Assembly: GCA_027923505.1 (NCBI GenBank)
Contig: BROI01000037.1
Location: forward strand, 62,001-126,000
DNA length: 64,000 nt
Source of the DNA: Mayamaea pseudoterrestris
Lineage: Eukaryota > Bacillariophyta > Bacillariophyceae > Sellaphorales > Sellaphoraceae
Direction of reading: 5' to 3'
The notes beneath the pieces are model-generated. The model was given only the letters and a program-made list of their open reading frames with translations. It made no database searches and was not told the origin of the DNA. The position numbers and the translations under genes are program-made. Below, one piece after another: positions 21,044 through 32,580 of this stretch; the stretch's first letter is position 1, and every line of letters starts with the position of its first letter.

Positions 21044-21341
21044 AAAAGGGTTAAACGCATTTAACCCTGGCTTGTTGGGGAAATACCCAAACAACGGCGC
21101 CGGCCGAGCTTTACTGTCCTCTATAATGTACATCGAAATCAGAGGCTATATTATTGAGAACTATTTGTTACAATTGCCCCCTCGGCGTCGAAAGCGACTC
21201 GTTCCGGGTGATGGCAAAAGTGATCCAGCCGATGGAGGCTTGCGCGGCACTATAGGCTTTAGTGTAGCCGGCTGGCGCCGATAAGCCTGGGTTAAATGCG
21301 TTTAACCCTTTTCCTGATCAAACGATTCGCAAAACGTAGCG
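21015..21341. mobile_element. MITE-like element with 56-bp terminal inverted repeats
   Basis: Left terminal repeat 21015-21070 and right terminal repeat 21286-21341 are inverted copies with about one mismatch. Inside each lies a small palindrome, GGGTTAAACGCATTTAACCC. Further inward, GGCGCCGGCCG (left) and CGGCTGGCGCCG (right) are also partly inverted. The total is 327 bp with no coding capacity for a transposase, so it fits a non-autonomous DNA transposon. No clear target-site duplication is seen, and the duplicated 35-bp segment on the left obscures the border. It sits between the divergently transcribed GST and S1P lyase genes and could affect both promoters. Confidence 0.7.
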
Positions 21342-21504
21342 ACGAACAACTTGGAATCGAAGCGAAGCTCGAACTCGTTCCGGTCGTGATGGCGCGTTTT
21401 GATTGGCTGAATGAGTCGCGCTCAGACATTCAGATGGCTAGGATTGTCCGAACTTTCCGCTTCACCATGAAGGCAGCTTGAAAGTTTCTGATGAATGAGT
21501 CAAA

Positions 21505-23542
21505 ATGGACACTTACCTTATTCTTACGCTTCTTATATCCACATATGCATGTTTGACCAATAAGTGGCCGATAATTGCTCTCCTCGTGCGGCGATGTCGG
21601 CCAGTACTGTCTCTTCTCGCCATTCTCGGATGGATCTTTCTACGAATCTTTTTTAACTTTCGACTACCTAGAACGAGTCTACTACACATGGCAGTTGACA
21701 GTCTGGATCATTTGCGTATTACTGTTTCTGAGCTATTTCTGGAGTCGGAAGAACCGTCTGCTGCGTTTTTGGGAAGACGAATCCTTCCGTTCGTCCGGAC
21801 GCTATGCTTGATCATGGAGGATGCCATGGCCTGGATTCTTTTCGGCGCCATTTGCAGAATTGTTTACGTTGTTTACCACTATTCATGGAGTGAATGGTCA
21901 GATCTGGTAGTGCGGGTGCGTATGTGAAATGGAGAGTCGACCATTCCATTGGTCATTCATCAGCCATGTGCCATGTGTGTACTCACAAACTAATTTGATA
22001 ACTAACGATACAATTCACTTCACAGAATTTGTTTGACTGGGCGCGCGAGACTGTGCCTGGAGTCAAGGCGGAGATTGATCGGCAGACAAAAGAGTTTGCG
22101 GCGACAGCGGACCAAGTCCTACACAAGGACCCTCAAAGGGCCTTACTGCTTGAGTTACCTCCAACTGGAAGAGCACGAAAGAAAATTATACATGAGCTGC
22201 AAGAGACGGCAAATAAGGAGAATCAGAAATGGAAGCATGGCAAAGCGTCTGGTATAGTCTACAATGACGATCATGAGCATTCGCAACTGTTGCACGCAGT
22301 CTATCAGGCCTACTCGTCGAGCAATCCCCTACACCCAGGATTTTGGCCGAAACTCAATCAGTGCGAGGCAGAGGTCATTGCAATGACGGCGTCTTTAATG
22401 CACGCGCCAGAACCATTTGGCGCCGTGACTTCTGGTGGGACAGAAAGCATTATTCTTGCCGTTCGTGCGCATCTGGGTTATTATGGTCGCCGGCGTAGCA
22501 TCAAACATCCGGAAATCATTTGCAGTTCCAGTGCACATGCCGCTCTTAACAAGGCTTGCGAAATGTTCAACATTCGGCTCGTTGTCGTTGACTGCAACGA
22601 TAACGCTACCTTTCAATTAAAGCCTCATTTGGTCCGAAAGCGGATCACGTCTAATACTATCATGATTTACTCATCTGCACCGTCCTATCCGCATGGTGTC
22701 ATTGATCCCATAGCTGAGCTGTCAGATATTGCTGTCAAATTTGGCATTGGTTTGCACGTGGATGCTTGCCTAGGTGGGTTTGTGTTAGCATTCTCACCAG
22801 ACGCTCCCTCATTCGACTTCCAACACGTCGGCGTGACGAGCATGAGTGCCGATACGCACAAGTACGGATACTCAGTGAAAGGAACAAGTGTCGTTTTATA
22901 CAGAAACAAAGAGCTCCGACACGCGCAATACTTTTGCTACCCACATTGGACGGGCGGCATGTATGCGACGCCAACAATTGCTGGCAGTCGGCCAGGCGCA
23001 CTGACGGCCTGCGCTTGGGCGTCCATGGTCGCTCTCGGGCGAGAAGGGTTTGAAGCAAGGTCCTCGCGAATTGTAGAAGCATCGCGAGCAATTGCCAAGG
23101 GCATTAGTGGCATTACAGGTCTCAAACTCATGACGCCGTAGCCATTTATGGTTGTCTGTTTTGGTGCGGACGAAATTGATGTATATCGAGTTTATGATGC
23201 CATGGAAGCCAGCGGGTGGACATTAAACTCATTGCAAAATCCTCCATGCGTTCACGTCTGTGTCACATTGCCCATGACGACCAACGTGGCCATTTTTCTG
23301 AAAGACTTGGAGGCGGCGGTGCTGCAAGTCAAAAAGGAGGGAGTGGCAGGCAGATCCAAGGGAACTGCCGGGATTTATGGAGCAGGTAAGTTGGTCGACG
23401 CGGTGGTGTGTGAAAACGGGTATGGCGCAGACGGTTCGAAGCAATAAACTTATCGTTGTCGTTTTTCGCAGTTGGATCATTGCCGGATGGTCCTGTTGAG
23501 TGTGTGCTTCAAACGTTTGTAGACATGACCCTGGCGCCTTAA
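21505..23542 (+). CDS. SGPL1: Sphingosine-1-phosphate lyase with an in-frame TAG
   Basis: PLP enzyme of the ER that splits sphingosine 1-phosphate into a long-chain aldehyde and phosphoethanolamine. Three exons: 21505-21915, 22026-23385 and 23472-23542 (GT-AG introns). The N-terminal exon carries hydrophobic segments (LTLLISTYACL, LLAILGWIFLRIFF, MAWILFGAICRIVYVV). The catalytic domain shows HPGFWPKLNQCEAEV, GAVTSGGTESI, the Asp region LHVDACLGGF and the PLP lysine in SADTHKYGYSVKGTS. A TAG at 23139-23141 (about codon 509) interrupts otherwise continuous homology: GLKLMTP, stop, PFMVVCFGADEIDVYRVYD. The normal family C-terminal part follows, ending GSLPDGPVECVLQTFVDMTLAP. TAG is used as a normal stop elsewhere here (CCT3). 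A nonsense allele, a base-call error or read-through are the options. Confidence 0.88.
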
Positions 23543-24763
23543 TGCGGTATATGGTTCCATTTTCGGTTGCTTGTGCAGATGCTTCTTCTGTAGAGATATT
23601 ACTAGGTAATCCGCCTTATAGCCGAGTCCGCCTTATATCCCATCACTTCGTTTTAAGCACAAAAATGAGTTGAGCTGATGTTTGCTCCTTGTAGCCTCCG
23701 CCCGCTACTTCTGCTCCAAGCATGCTTACATGCTGCAGAAGGAGTATTTGCATTAGACTAGTGTCCGCACAAAAACCTTTCTTCAACATTATTTATACTT
23801 TGAATACCCGTCTCTATCGCTGACTGCAGCTCCACCAATCGTCTTAGTAATAAGGCGAAGTCAATTCGATCTCCAATCTTGCCAGATCATGACATTAGGG
23901 GCGTACTAGTATCATGCCGCGCTACTATTGCTGCGCAATCGGTTTCACTTAGACAGTCTTCGCATTCCTTACAAACCTGGTCGACTCGCCCTTTGAATCC
24001 GACTCGTCCTACCGTTTGGCAGATCGTCTACCAAGAAGCCCGCATCTCGCACATTCCTAGGGGCGAACGCTCAACGGCATCGCCACACGTCGAGACTACC
24101 GATGATCATCATGCCACGAGAGATTTAAGTTCGTTAGCGGCAACAAGCGGTTAAACTGATACGACTTATGCGGCAAACGATCAAAACCCTGCTGGTACCC
24201 AAGTACTTGTGGTGCGGAGAAGCTTGTCCAGTAGTAACGTTGGCTCGACGGCCTGCCTTGTTCAATCGACCTGAAAACGTGTTCAAGCTTGACGAGATGA
24301 TCGTCGTATTTCCGCATGTTCGACAAAGTCATGAAAGAGCTCATTGCAGCTTTAATATATATGGACTGTAAGCGACGTCTTTATTCGTAGGCGATGATGA
24401 CTTAAGTCTCTATCCGAGAAATATCCAGATGGTTTACGTATGTTGGACCTCCACGTTTGTCTCCGAGAGAGTGTCCACACGAGTCGGAGGACACCAAAAT
24501 GCCTCTTGCCCTTGTCCTTTAAATCCAAGCAAACTGGACAAACGAACAATTTTAATAAAACCAAAGCGCAAGACAATCTCTTTATAAAGGGATATTGTGG
24601 TACAAAAACCCGACAGACCGGATAACAGCTGTTTACCCTGAGCGGTCGGTCTAATTTTATGCCAAATTTTCAAATCTTCCGCAAAGCCTTCAGACAGAGA
24701 ATCAAGGCGTATAGATATGCGGTTTTAGTGCTTAAGTCGTCTGCTGCTAGTGCCTATTATAAA
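23543..24763. other. Gene-free stretch between convergent genes
   Basis: About 1.2 kb between the S1P lyase stop and the PH-protein stop. Several open frames of 60-90 codons exist on both strands but show no domain, signal peptide or composition suggesting protein. No tRNA or repeat recognised. It is long compared with other convergent gaps here (80-160 nt). Confidence 0.45.
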
Positions 24764-26614
24764 TCACTCCGTGCTGCTGATTGTCGTCTGAATACGAACG
24801 ATTTGTCGCTGCAGCTCGTCTAGCAGGTTATTTAGCAAATCGTCTGGAGGAAGATCCGCAACAGCCTGCTGCTTCGAGTCGATGTCATCGTCTAACGCAT
24901 CGCCAACACTGCTGCTTTGTTGCCTCATTCTTCCATTTATGACAAAAGCTACGTGACGGCAGATTGTATCGAGGCCGCGAGGAACAGTTGGATGCAACTG
25001 CAGTATGATGTGGTTTGCTCGCGCCAGCAATGCTGCTGCTAAATTCCAACAGTTTTCAATCTGCTCAATCATATCATTGCTACTTTTCATCCTTGGAACG
25101 AATGTAGATTGTTTGCTTGTGGCCCCCTCACTTGTGGTAACTTCTGCGGCATCGGATCGTAGCATGAAACAAGCTTCGCGATATTCCGCCACATCCATGC
25201 CCCAACGAATCGCGGCACCAATCGCCTTTTCATTAATGCCTGCAGGTCGCCTTCCATTACCATGACTCTCCTGCTCCAGTCCAGACAGCAAATCCCAGAG
25301 AGACTCGGCCGCAAGCTGCGCGCCCCGCCGAGTGCGTGCCGCACACTTGGTCGCCAAATTCCGCTCCGCATCATCGAGCATGCCATTTTCAAACGACTGC
25401 ACAATGGATTGGCGTAATGCGTGCACCCACTTGGTTTGTAGATACCTGGATGGCGCACGAAATACATGCGTTGTGCCCTTGGCAGTGACAATTTCAAAGG
25501 TGTTGGGTGATCGAAGATTACTCGGCAGCTCCGACGAAGAACCTTGTTGTTGCGTTGGCTCCAGCAACAAGGCCCGGGTCAATCGAACTCGCTCATGGCG
25601 CGCATGACCAATCTTGTGGTATATGCGAGTCGCAAAGCAAAAGTAGTCTTCGGTAATGGCGCAGTAAGTACGTCGCCAAACGTTGCCATCTTTGCGCGAC
25701 TGCTTGTCGAGATAGCCAGCAAAACATTCGTCTTGTTTGGAGCCGGCCAATTGATGTGCGGCAAAATGATGATGATAACTGTCTGTTGTTGTTTCACTCG
25801 AGCCCGACCGCGTCAATTGCATTTCATTCGCTGGTTGCAGCCACGAATAGCGCGTCATCATTGCATCACGCAACTCGACTGTCGAGGGACAAACTTGCTG
25901 AATCTTTATAGATTCTTCAGACTCGTCCTCCAAGTCGTCTCCGTCTTGTTCGTCGTCACTGTCTTCTTCCTCCATGGACGTGCAGTACCCATCCAGCTGA
26001 ATGCAGCTTGGCATTCTTGGCAATGTATGATTTGATGCACTTGCCGATGTTTCGTCTAGCAGTGGAACTGATACGAAATACCATCGCATCTTTGGTGAAA
26101 TCATGTTGAATGAAGTTTCATTGGATTTGTGAGTCATTATTTGCTCCTGCTGCAAACCAGTCAAGTGATTTTGCATGCGACCCAATACTTGCAGAGGGTG
26201 CTCGCTGGGGCGCAAGGTGTGTACGACATGAAACGGTTCCGAACGAGACGCCACTACAACCTCTTGACTCGACTCTCCGTGTGATGTATCCACCGCCGCC
26301 GTTGCCATTCGATTCTGATGTTGCTGCTGCCGTGATGATTGCATTTCGTGCTCATACTGCACGTAATTTTTCGGCAGCGAAAAGAGCGTTCCCACCAATA
26401 ATAGACTCCCTTCAAATTCAGAACTGTCCAATTTGAGTGTTTCCAGAAGCAAATCGCAAACATCCTGCGCTCGGGCTTGATCAAATAGCTTGACAAGAAC
26501 GGAGGAAGTCATGAGCTGCTGCTGCTGTTCATTGGCGTCTCCAGCGAGCCACTGCTGCCAGTAGATTCGATGCGGCTCGCCACCTTTTGGAGAAGATGAG
26601 TTAGCAGCAGGCAT
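24764..26614 (-). CDS. PH-domain protein of unknown function
   Basis: A 616-residue single-exon gene. A pleckstrin homology domain lies at about residues 296-406: CFAGYLDKQSRKDGNVWRRTYCAIT at its start, NTFEIVTAKGTTHVFRA in the middle, and the invariant C-terminal tryptophan in YLQTKWVHALRQSI. PH domains bind phosphoinositides or proteins at membranes. Residues 210-235 are strongly acidic (MEEEDSDDEQDGDD), a low-complexity linker. The N-terminal 200 residues have a helical, leucine-rich start (DVCDLLLETLKLD) but no family I can name. The C-terminal 200 residues are helical (AAALLARANHIILQLH, LLNNLLDELQRQIVRIQ). The function is unassigned; membrane-associated signalling or trafficking is a guess from the PH domain. 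Divergent from the following gene over 295 nt. Confidence 0.75.
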   Translation of the reverse strand: MPAANSSSPKGGEPHRIYWQQWLAGDANEQQQQLMTSSVLVKLFDQARAQDVCDLLLETLKLDSSEFEGSLLLVGTLFSLPKNYVQYEHEMQSSRQQQHQNRMATAAVDTSHGESSQEVVVASRSEPFHVVHTLRPSEHPLQVLGRMQNHLTGLQQEQIMTHKSNETSFNMISPKMRWYFVSVPLLDETSASASNHTLPRMPSCIQLDGYCTSMEEEDSDDEQDGDDLEDESEESIKIQQVCPSTVELRDAMMTRYSWLQPANEMQLTRSGSSETTTDSYHHHFAAHQLAGSKQDECFAGYLDKQSRKDGNVWRRTYCAITEDYFCFATRIYHKIGHARHERVRLTRALLLEPTQQQGSSSELPSNLRSPNTFEIVTAKGTTHVFRAPSRYLQTKWVHALRQSIVQSFENGMLDDAERNLATKCAARTRRGAQLAAESLWDLLSGLEQESHGNGRRPAGINEKAIGAAIRWGMDVAEYREACFMLRSDAAEVTTSEGATSKQSTFVPRMKSSNDMIEQIENCWNLAAALLARANHIILQLHPTVPRGLDTICRHVAFVINGRMRQQSSSVGDALDDDIDSKQQAVADLPPDDLLNNLLDELQRQIVRIQTTISSTE

Positions 26615-26909
26615 TTCTATATCATATGGAAACTATGGTAGCTCGTGTAGCATTAACATACTGGTAAGTATTGAAATGATGGACATCAGGGTCCGATGCT
26701 CATCTCTTGGTCTCTCGTCGCCGGCTCTTCATTGCCGGTAGGTCGCAGCGGTTCACGACGACACCGAATCCACATCGACAACAACATCATGATGTGCAAC
26801 TTGCAAGTCGGCGCATCCTAGCCTTTGTCAAACGCTCTGCAAGCAAACTTAAAGGCAGAATACTTTGTTGCTGTACATCGATATATCATCACAATTACCG
26901 AAAACGACG
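26615..26909. promoter_or_regulatory. Divergent promoter region of the PH-domain and presequence-protein genes
   Basis: A 295-nt gap between divergent start codons. Short in-frame codons precede the chosen ATG at 26910 without an upstream ATG that would be better. No motif identified. Confidence 0.4.
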
Positions 26910-28507
26910 ATGAATATGGACTCGCAGATTGCTCGTCGACGAGTCGCCATCTGCACCCCATCTGTTGCGACACTGTTGCTTTTCTCAATGCAAGCATGTC
27001 TCACAAACGGCTGGACTACGCCGCATACACATCAAGCTAAGAGACCAAATTCTCATCTCTATCAGTCATCACCCAAGGAACCATTCCAGCGCCAGCAAGA
27101 GGATACAGCAGCAGGACAATCCATGAGCTCCGACAACGTGATCAATGGCAATGCATCATTCTCTAGCATTATTACTTCTGCAGACTCATCAAAGTCCCAA
27201 CTATTCTCCGCCTTTTCCGCCTTGGACTTGAATGACCAGTACGACGCCGTTTTGACCGGCCTGTGCGCGAACAAAATCTTGGACAATGTGAGCGTTTCGG
27301 CGAGCGAGGCGCTGGAAATCATGAGTGATCCGCTGCAGTTGCTGCAGGAAATGAACCAAAAGAAGATTCGCGCTAGTCCAAGGTCACTCATGGCGATGAT
27401 TGATGTAAGTATATGGATGAGTATGCATTATGCATGTATGTATATAAATGTTGGTGCAGGTATGGCTCTTTCGATAGTCAACTAATTACATTGTTACACA
27501 ATTTTGAATTTCAGTCCGCCGTCAAGACGCAGGATGCCTCCTGCATGCAAAAGGTATTGACATTGGCGAGACGCAATTCCGCTGGCTTGGATCAATATGC
27601 AAGTCTACAAACGGAAATACAGTTGCTTCCGAGCAGTTTGACGCAACGAGTCAAGTGTGCTGACGGCTCGTTCAAAACGCGGAGTGAACGTCTCGAGCAA
27701 GCCGCGTCCATTCCAGACGACGATCGCGAGCAGGAAATATTGAGTGCATTTATTTTTGCTGGTCTATGCGGGGCCTGTATTTTGACGGATGTCTTGTCCA
27801 TGGAGTCGGTTGCGCCATTCGCAAACGTTGCATTGGGGTCTGCCTTGGCGGTTGGTGCAATTGACAATTTTTACGATTTGTTTCAAGGAATTTTGAAATT
27901 TGCACAAAAGGATAACGACAACAAAATGAATCTACCCGACAAGGCAGATCTACCGCTTGGTTTGGGGTCAGGCAAACTGACGGGCAAGGTTGTTGGCGGC
28001 TTGCAGCGGTTGCTTACCGTCGATGCTGAGCGAGAATCGCAGTGCGAGGCGGCAGCCTTGTATGCAGCCTATCACTTGGGATTGGCTTGCTTTGCCTTTC
28101 GACCGAATGCGCTGGAAGGGTCGGCTTTGGTGATTGAATCGACACGAGGCAATAATGAAATTGATTCGCTCGACAACAGTGCCGGGTATTTAAAGCTGCT
28201 GATTTGGTTGTTGGCGCCAGTGTGTGCGGAAAGCATGAAGCATTCGCAACTAATCATGTCTAATCCAAAGGAAGCCACTAGTTTTCTTGATCGGTTGGAA
28301 AAGTACGAGACAGATAATCCCGGATCATTACCGGGAGTTTGGTGGCAGGGCGAGGAAAAGGAACGAGATGACTTGCTCGCATGGGCGTACGCCGAAGCTG
28401 AATACATGTTGCGGCAAAATCGAGGTGCTGTGGAGGAAGTTGCACGGTGCTTGACGGGAGGAGCAGCCACCGTAGGCGACTGCGTCGCTGTTATGGAGCG
28501 GTGGTGA
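26910..28507 (+). CDS. Unknown protein with signal/plastid-like presequence and two hydrophobic segments
   Basis: Two exons, 26910-27404 and 27515-28507 (110-nt intron, GTAAGT...TTTCAG), about 495 residues. The N terminus has a basic start, then VATLLLFSMQACLTNG, followed by Trp and a Ser/Thr/His/Lys-rich stretch. This order fits an ER signal plus transit-peptide-like region with an aromatic residue at the cleavage point, as in heterokont plastid proteins. The middle has one or two hydrophobic segments (ILSAFIFAGLCGACILTDVLSM, FANVALGSALAVGAIDNFYDLF). The C-terminal 200 residues are mostly helical, ending DDLLAWAYAEAEYMLRQNRG and GAATVGDCVAVMERW. I do not recognise the family. A plastid membrane location is inference; a secreted or ER protein is also possible. 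Confidence 0.65.
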
Positions 28508-28652
28508 TGACAACTGCCTGCGGATGCTAGATAGTGCTTTCGACGAGTGTCCGGTGGATCAAATCTTTTAACAGCGTCGTTAACATGATCGCTTATATTT
28601 CTGCTTTGATTGATACAAAAAAATTAGTCGAACACAAAGTAAAAAGATTTCA

Positions 28653-31600
28653 TTATTCTGCGTTATCATTCTCGCCCTCCTCACTATAATTCACACTACC
28701 CTCATTTGATTCGTTGACAGTGACTGCGAGCGTTTCAGCACTATCCTCAGTGATCGCCAGCTTTTCAGCACTATCCTCTAGCCGCTCGATACCATCTCGA
28801 CTCATCAAGTGCTGGAGAAGCATCGTGCGTTGCGAGATCGGTAGTTGATTTCGGATCGACATGCGTCGGACAAACGCAGCCGAGCGCTCCAAACCACATC
28901 CCATCTCAATCATGGAATGGGCTAACGCACCAAGCTGAGCAAAGACAACAGCGTGAACTTGAGCAGCAGCGTCAACTCGCTCCATCTGCGTCAAATCATA
29001 CCAGTGTGTCTTGCGATGCTGCAACCACTCACTCGTGCCTGAATTCTGCGACGAGCTCTTATCCTTTTCAAAGTTAGCCATGACGCCGCTGTGCGTCAAA
29101 GACTCTGTAATAAGCTGTCCAAAGGTTGCATCCCAGAAATCTTCTCGCTTCCACAACGGATGATCTCTTAAACGTGTTCTTACGAATTCACGATGGTCCC
29201 GAGACGATCTGTTGCCGTTACCATTGCCGCCCGCCTGCGGATTTTCTGCATCAGCTAGATAAAACGTGGACGCAAGCATAATACACATCTTTGCGTTCGC
29301 AGTACTGCCATCTTCATTACCACATCCGGAAAGGATAGCACGAAAAACGCGACACAGACCGTCAAACTGCATGGCAGACGGTATCTCTGCGTTCGACCCA
29401 CGCTTAGCATTCAGTGCATAACATATTTTTGATCGCTTGGCACGCCCAGATGTACCCATCTCCATAGCCGCTTTGCAAAGAAAATCAATGGACTTATCAA
29501 AATCTGCGCGAGTCTCAGTAGTCTCGCCCGACTCGGCCACATTTGAATCCAAACGCTCATTCGCGTTGACAATGCCGTCTATAGCCGCCTCAATTCTTTC
29601 GGTCGCAGCATCGCTGTCGCCGCTCCCCGCAAGATTGATGTCGGAGTTGGTGGATCGTGAGGATAGTCCCTGGCTGCCTTCAACGTGGCGACTCAAAATT
29701 GCAAGAGCAGCTGCTATTCCTCCATCATCGTCTTCACCCAAATGACTCGAGCCGCCACACTCCTGCTTATCAATTTTTATATATTGATCCAAATCTTTAC
29801 GAGGTTCAATACGGTCGAGCAACTGTTCCACTTCATTAAGACCTTTTAACCGCTCCTCCAATGAAGCCCGTTCTAGTTTAACCAGCGACCGCACACACGA
29901 CGCTTGTGCGTTACAGGCGCTGATCAGATTCGTTTCTGCTGCCACCTTGGCGGAGCGCCGAGTTGTATCCAAGTTGGACAGCATATTCATCAATGCATCG
30001 GCAGCGTCTGCTACAGCCTCGTCCGCTGCCATGGCAGTCGATCTCAACTCGTGTAGGCCAAGTTCGCTCTCGATTTGTTCGCGAGAAGCAATCGGCAACG
30101 AATCCATGCCTTGCGAGGTACCATCAGCGTCATTGCCTGATTGCTCATCGGCATTTTCCTCCTTCGACTTGTCCGTGGGAACCGAAAACGGAGCCGAGGG
30201 TAGATCCATAGGTTCAAAGCTACCATCCTCCATGGATTCAGCAACCTGGGACACAATGGACCAAATCTCTTCCGTCGTTGTGCCCAGTGATCCATCCTTA
30301 CTGTCCGTCTGCCTCTTCTCTTCCTCAACCTTTAGCTTCTCCATGCGTTCCAACTCCTTCGCTCTACTTCGCTCCGTCAATAGGTCCTCAATTCGTGTCG
30401 AAACCCGATGCTCCGCGTCGTAGACCGCTTCCCAACTGCGCTCTGATAAGATTTTTAAACGGTTCAACCGATCCTCCATTCGACGCGCCTGCTGCGACGC
30501 TCCATCCAAAGCCTGCTGCCGCTTCTTGGAGCGTTCCACAAACTGCTGATAGGCGCGTCGAATCGACGGCAAAAAACCTTTGCGCTGCAAGCTTGCCATG
30601 CGCCAACGCTGCGACTCTCCTTCGGCCGTGCGTGAGTAGTAATTCTCCAGAGCCATGACTGCCTGGCATAGCGTCGAGCCAGGATACAACAGCGGCCCGA
30701 CCCGTCCGGGTGTCATGATAAAGTCACTCGCCCTGGGATCAACAATCTCCCAGTCCGAGTCAACCGGGTGCACCTGCGGCGCGTGTCCACCAAGCGATGG
30801 ATGGTTCACACGCAAATTATCGCAGTAAACGCTGGCCTTGGCGGCAAACTCCTTTTGACTCAACACCATGTCTTCACAAAATTGTGTCAAATCGTGTAGC
30901 GATTGTTCCGTCTGCTGAAGCGCTGCCGTCGTGGCTGGAATGGACCATCTGACGTAGACGAAGGACAAGTGAGTTACAAGTTGTTTCACCAGCTACAATA
31001 CCTTCACGGCTTAACATCCAAGACTTACCCTCTGGCACTAAAACCATTCAATGCCTTGTCGCCTTCCGGATGCAAGTCATACCCCATGAATACTGCGGAC
31101 TCGTAGTCATCCTTTCCATTCAGCATCAGTTCAGTAAACATGGACTGGGATGATGATGATGCCGCAGTACCTTCATTAACCACACCTTCGCCAGACTTTG
31201 TTTCAGTGTCTCCCTTGTCGCTGCTACTAGCTAGTTTACTTTGCCGGCGCTTGAGCAGCAAGTTTCTCTGTCGTAAGAACAAGAAGTGTCAAGCATGAGA
31301 CACATCGACTCGCAACAGACCTGAAGAAAGTCAAGAACATCAAAACCCATACCTGATCTTCTCCCTGCGGCACAAGCAGCAAGTCTCCATCCGGCGACAC
31401 CAATACACTACAATCCGCCAATCCACTCGCGCCATCCAGTCGCGCCGGCATGCTCATCATGCGACTGCCTGCGTCGCAGGCCAGCGCATCCGTGGCCTCG
31501 ATGCATCCGTGAAAGCGCGACAGCGGATCGACAAAGTGATCGGGCGTTTCGTCCGTCAAGTGGTGGCTCGTGCGAACGTTGGCCTTGCTGCGAATGGCTT

Positions 31601-31799
31601 GCTTCTCCAAGGCAACCTTGGCGGAGGATGCCAAGCTGTAGGCAACGTCCGTGGCGGATGATGAAGTGGTGGTGCGAAGGTTTGAGTCAGACGAGTCGTG
31701 ATTGTATTGGTAGTTTGGTTGCTGCTGCTGATGGTTGCGGGTTTTGGTGCGGTGGTTGTCCTGGACATCCTTGACGCGCTTCTTCAAGCGATTGAACAT
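28653..31799 (-). CDS. Large coiled-coil protein with a possible SBF2/KIAA0513-like C-terminal domain
   Basis: Three exons read leftward: 31799-31353, 31267-31029 and 30948-28653, with small GT-AG introns (about 80 nt), giving about 993 residues. Exon 1 opens MFNRLKKRVKDVQDNHRTK, then a Gln/Ser-rich piece and GDLLLVPQGEDQ. The middle carries long charged helices (SLQRKGFLPSIRRAYQQFVE, RMEDRLNRLKILSERSWEAV) likely to form coiled coils. The C-terminal third has FDGLCRVFRAILSGCGNEDG, AKMCIMLASTFYLAD, HPLWKREDFWDATFGQLI and a helical end. These resemble the SBF2/KIAA0513-type domain (FxxxCRVFxxxL, cMxMAxTFY, xFWxxxF), in a diverged form. Its role is not known to me; vesicle or GTPase-related function would be a guess. 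Downstream stop faces the preceding gene across 145 nt. Confidence 0.72.
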
Positions 31800-32580
31800 G
31801 GTTCAAGACTCTGAGATGAGAAAAGAGTAAAGGAAAGAGCGATGTAAGAAGAGGATGTGGAGGAGCGAAAACAACGCATGAGCACACGCCAAACCATGGG
31901 TTGCTAGTAAACTTAGCATATAAAACGTTTATGCATACCTTTTCTTTGCACTTGATATCAATAAAAGGTGCCAAGTATAGTAGAAGGAGCTTCAGAATGC
32001 TTCCAACGCTCACTGGCTACATTCTCCCATGGCTGCTGTGATGATGCAAGAGCTGCTGGATCGCGGAGGGGTCACGACGAATGCGAAACCGATGCGACAA
32101 TGTAAACGTGCAACGCGCGCGTTTTGCCACCACGAATCGGACCATGGGAATGGAAGAGACGCAGCAAACGTTGCAGCAAACAGACTCGATTGAACAATAA
32201 TATTAGAATGTCGTTTAACAACAACAGAGGCTACAGTCTTCCCCCGCTGCCTAGTCGTCGAGGTGTGAATGAAGTGATGATTCGATACTTGCCAAAAAGC
32301 TTCTGATGATTTATCGCAGAAACACGAGGGTGCAGACACAGCGAAACGCCGTCCTCACGACTTCTTCTTGTTTACTTTAAAGATGGCGGCAGCAGCAATG
32401 ATAGAAATTGGAACGACGGAGGATACGGGCGAAACGACGAACGAATGAAGGAGGAGGAGGAGGAGGAGGTAACGTTCAGCTTTGCAGGGCACTCACAGAA
32501 GTGCGCTCGCACACAGTGCAATTTTAATATAACTCCCGAGAAGTATCAGCGACGGGTATAATGATCAAATTTATTGACAA
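31800..32580. promoter_or_regulatory. Divergent promoter region, contains a GGA microsatellite
   Basis: A 780-nt gap between genes transcribed away from each other. A (GGA)n run lies at about 32447-32469. A short frame from the ATG at about 32209 (MSFNNNRGYSLPPLPSRRG) ends after 33 codons; its low-complexity content could be an upstream exon of the RNA-binding protein gene, with a donor-like GGTGTGA after it. That remains unproven. Confidence 0.4.
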
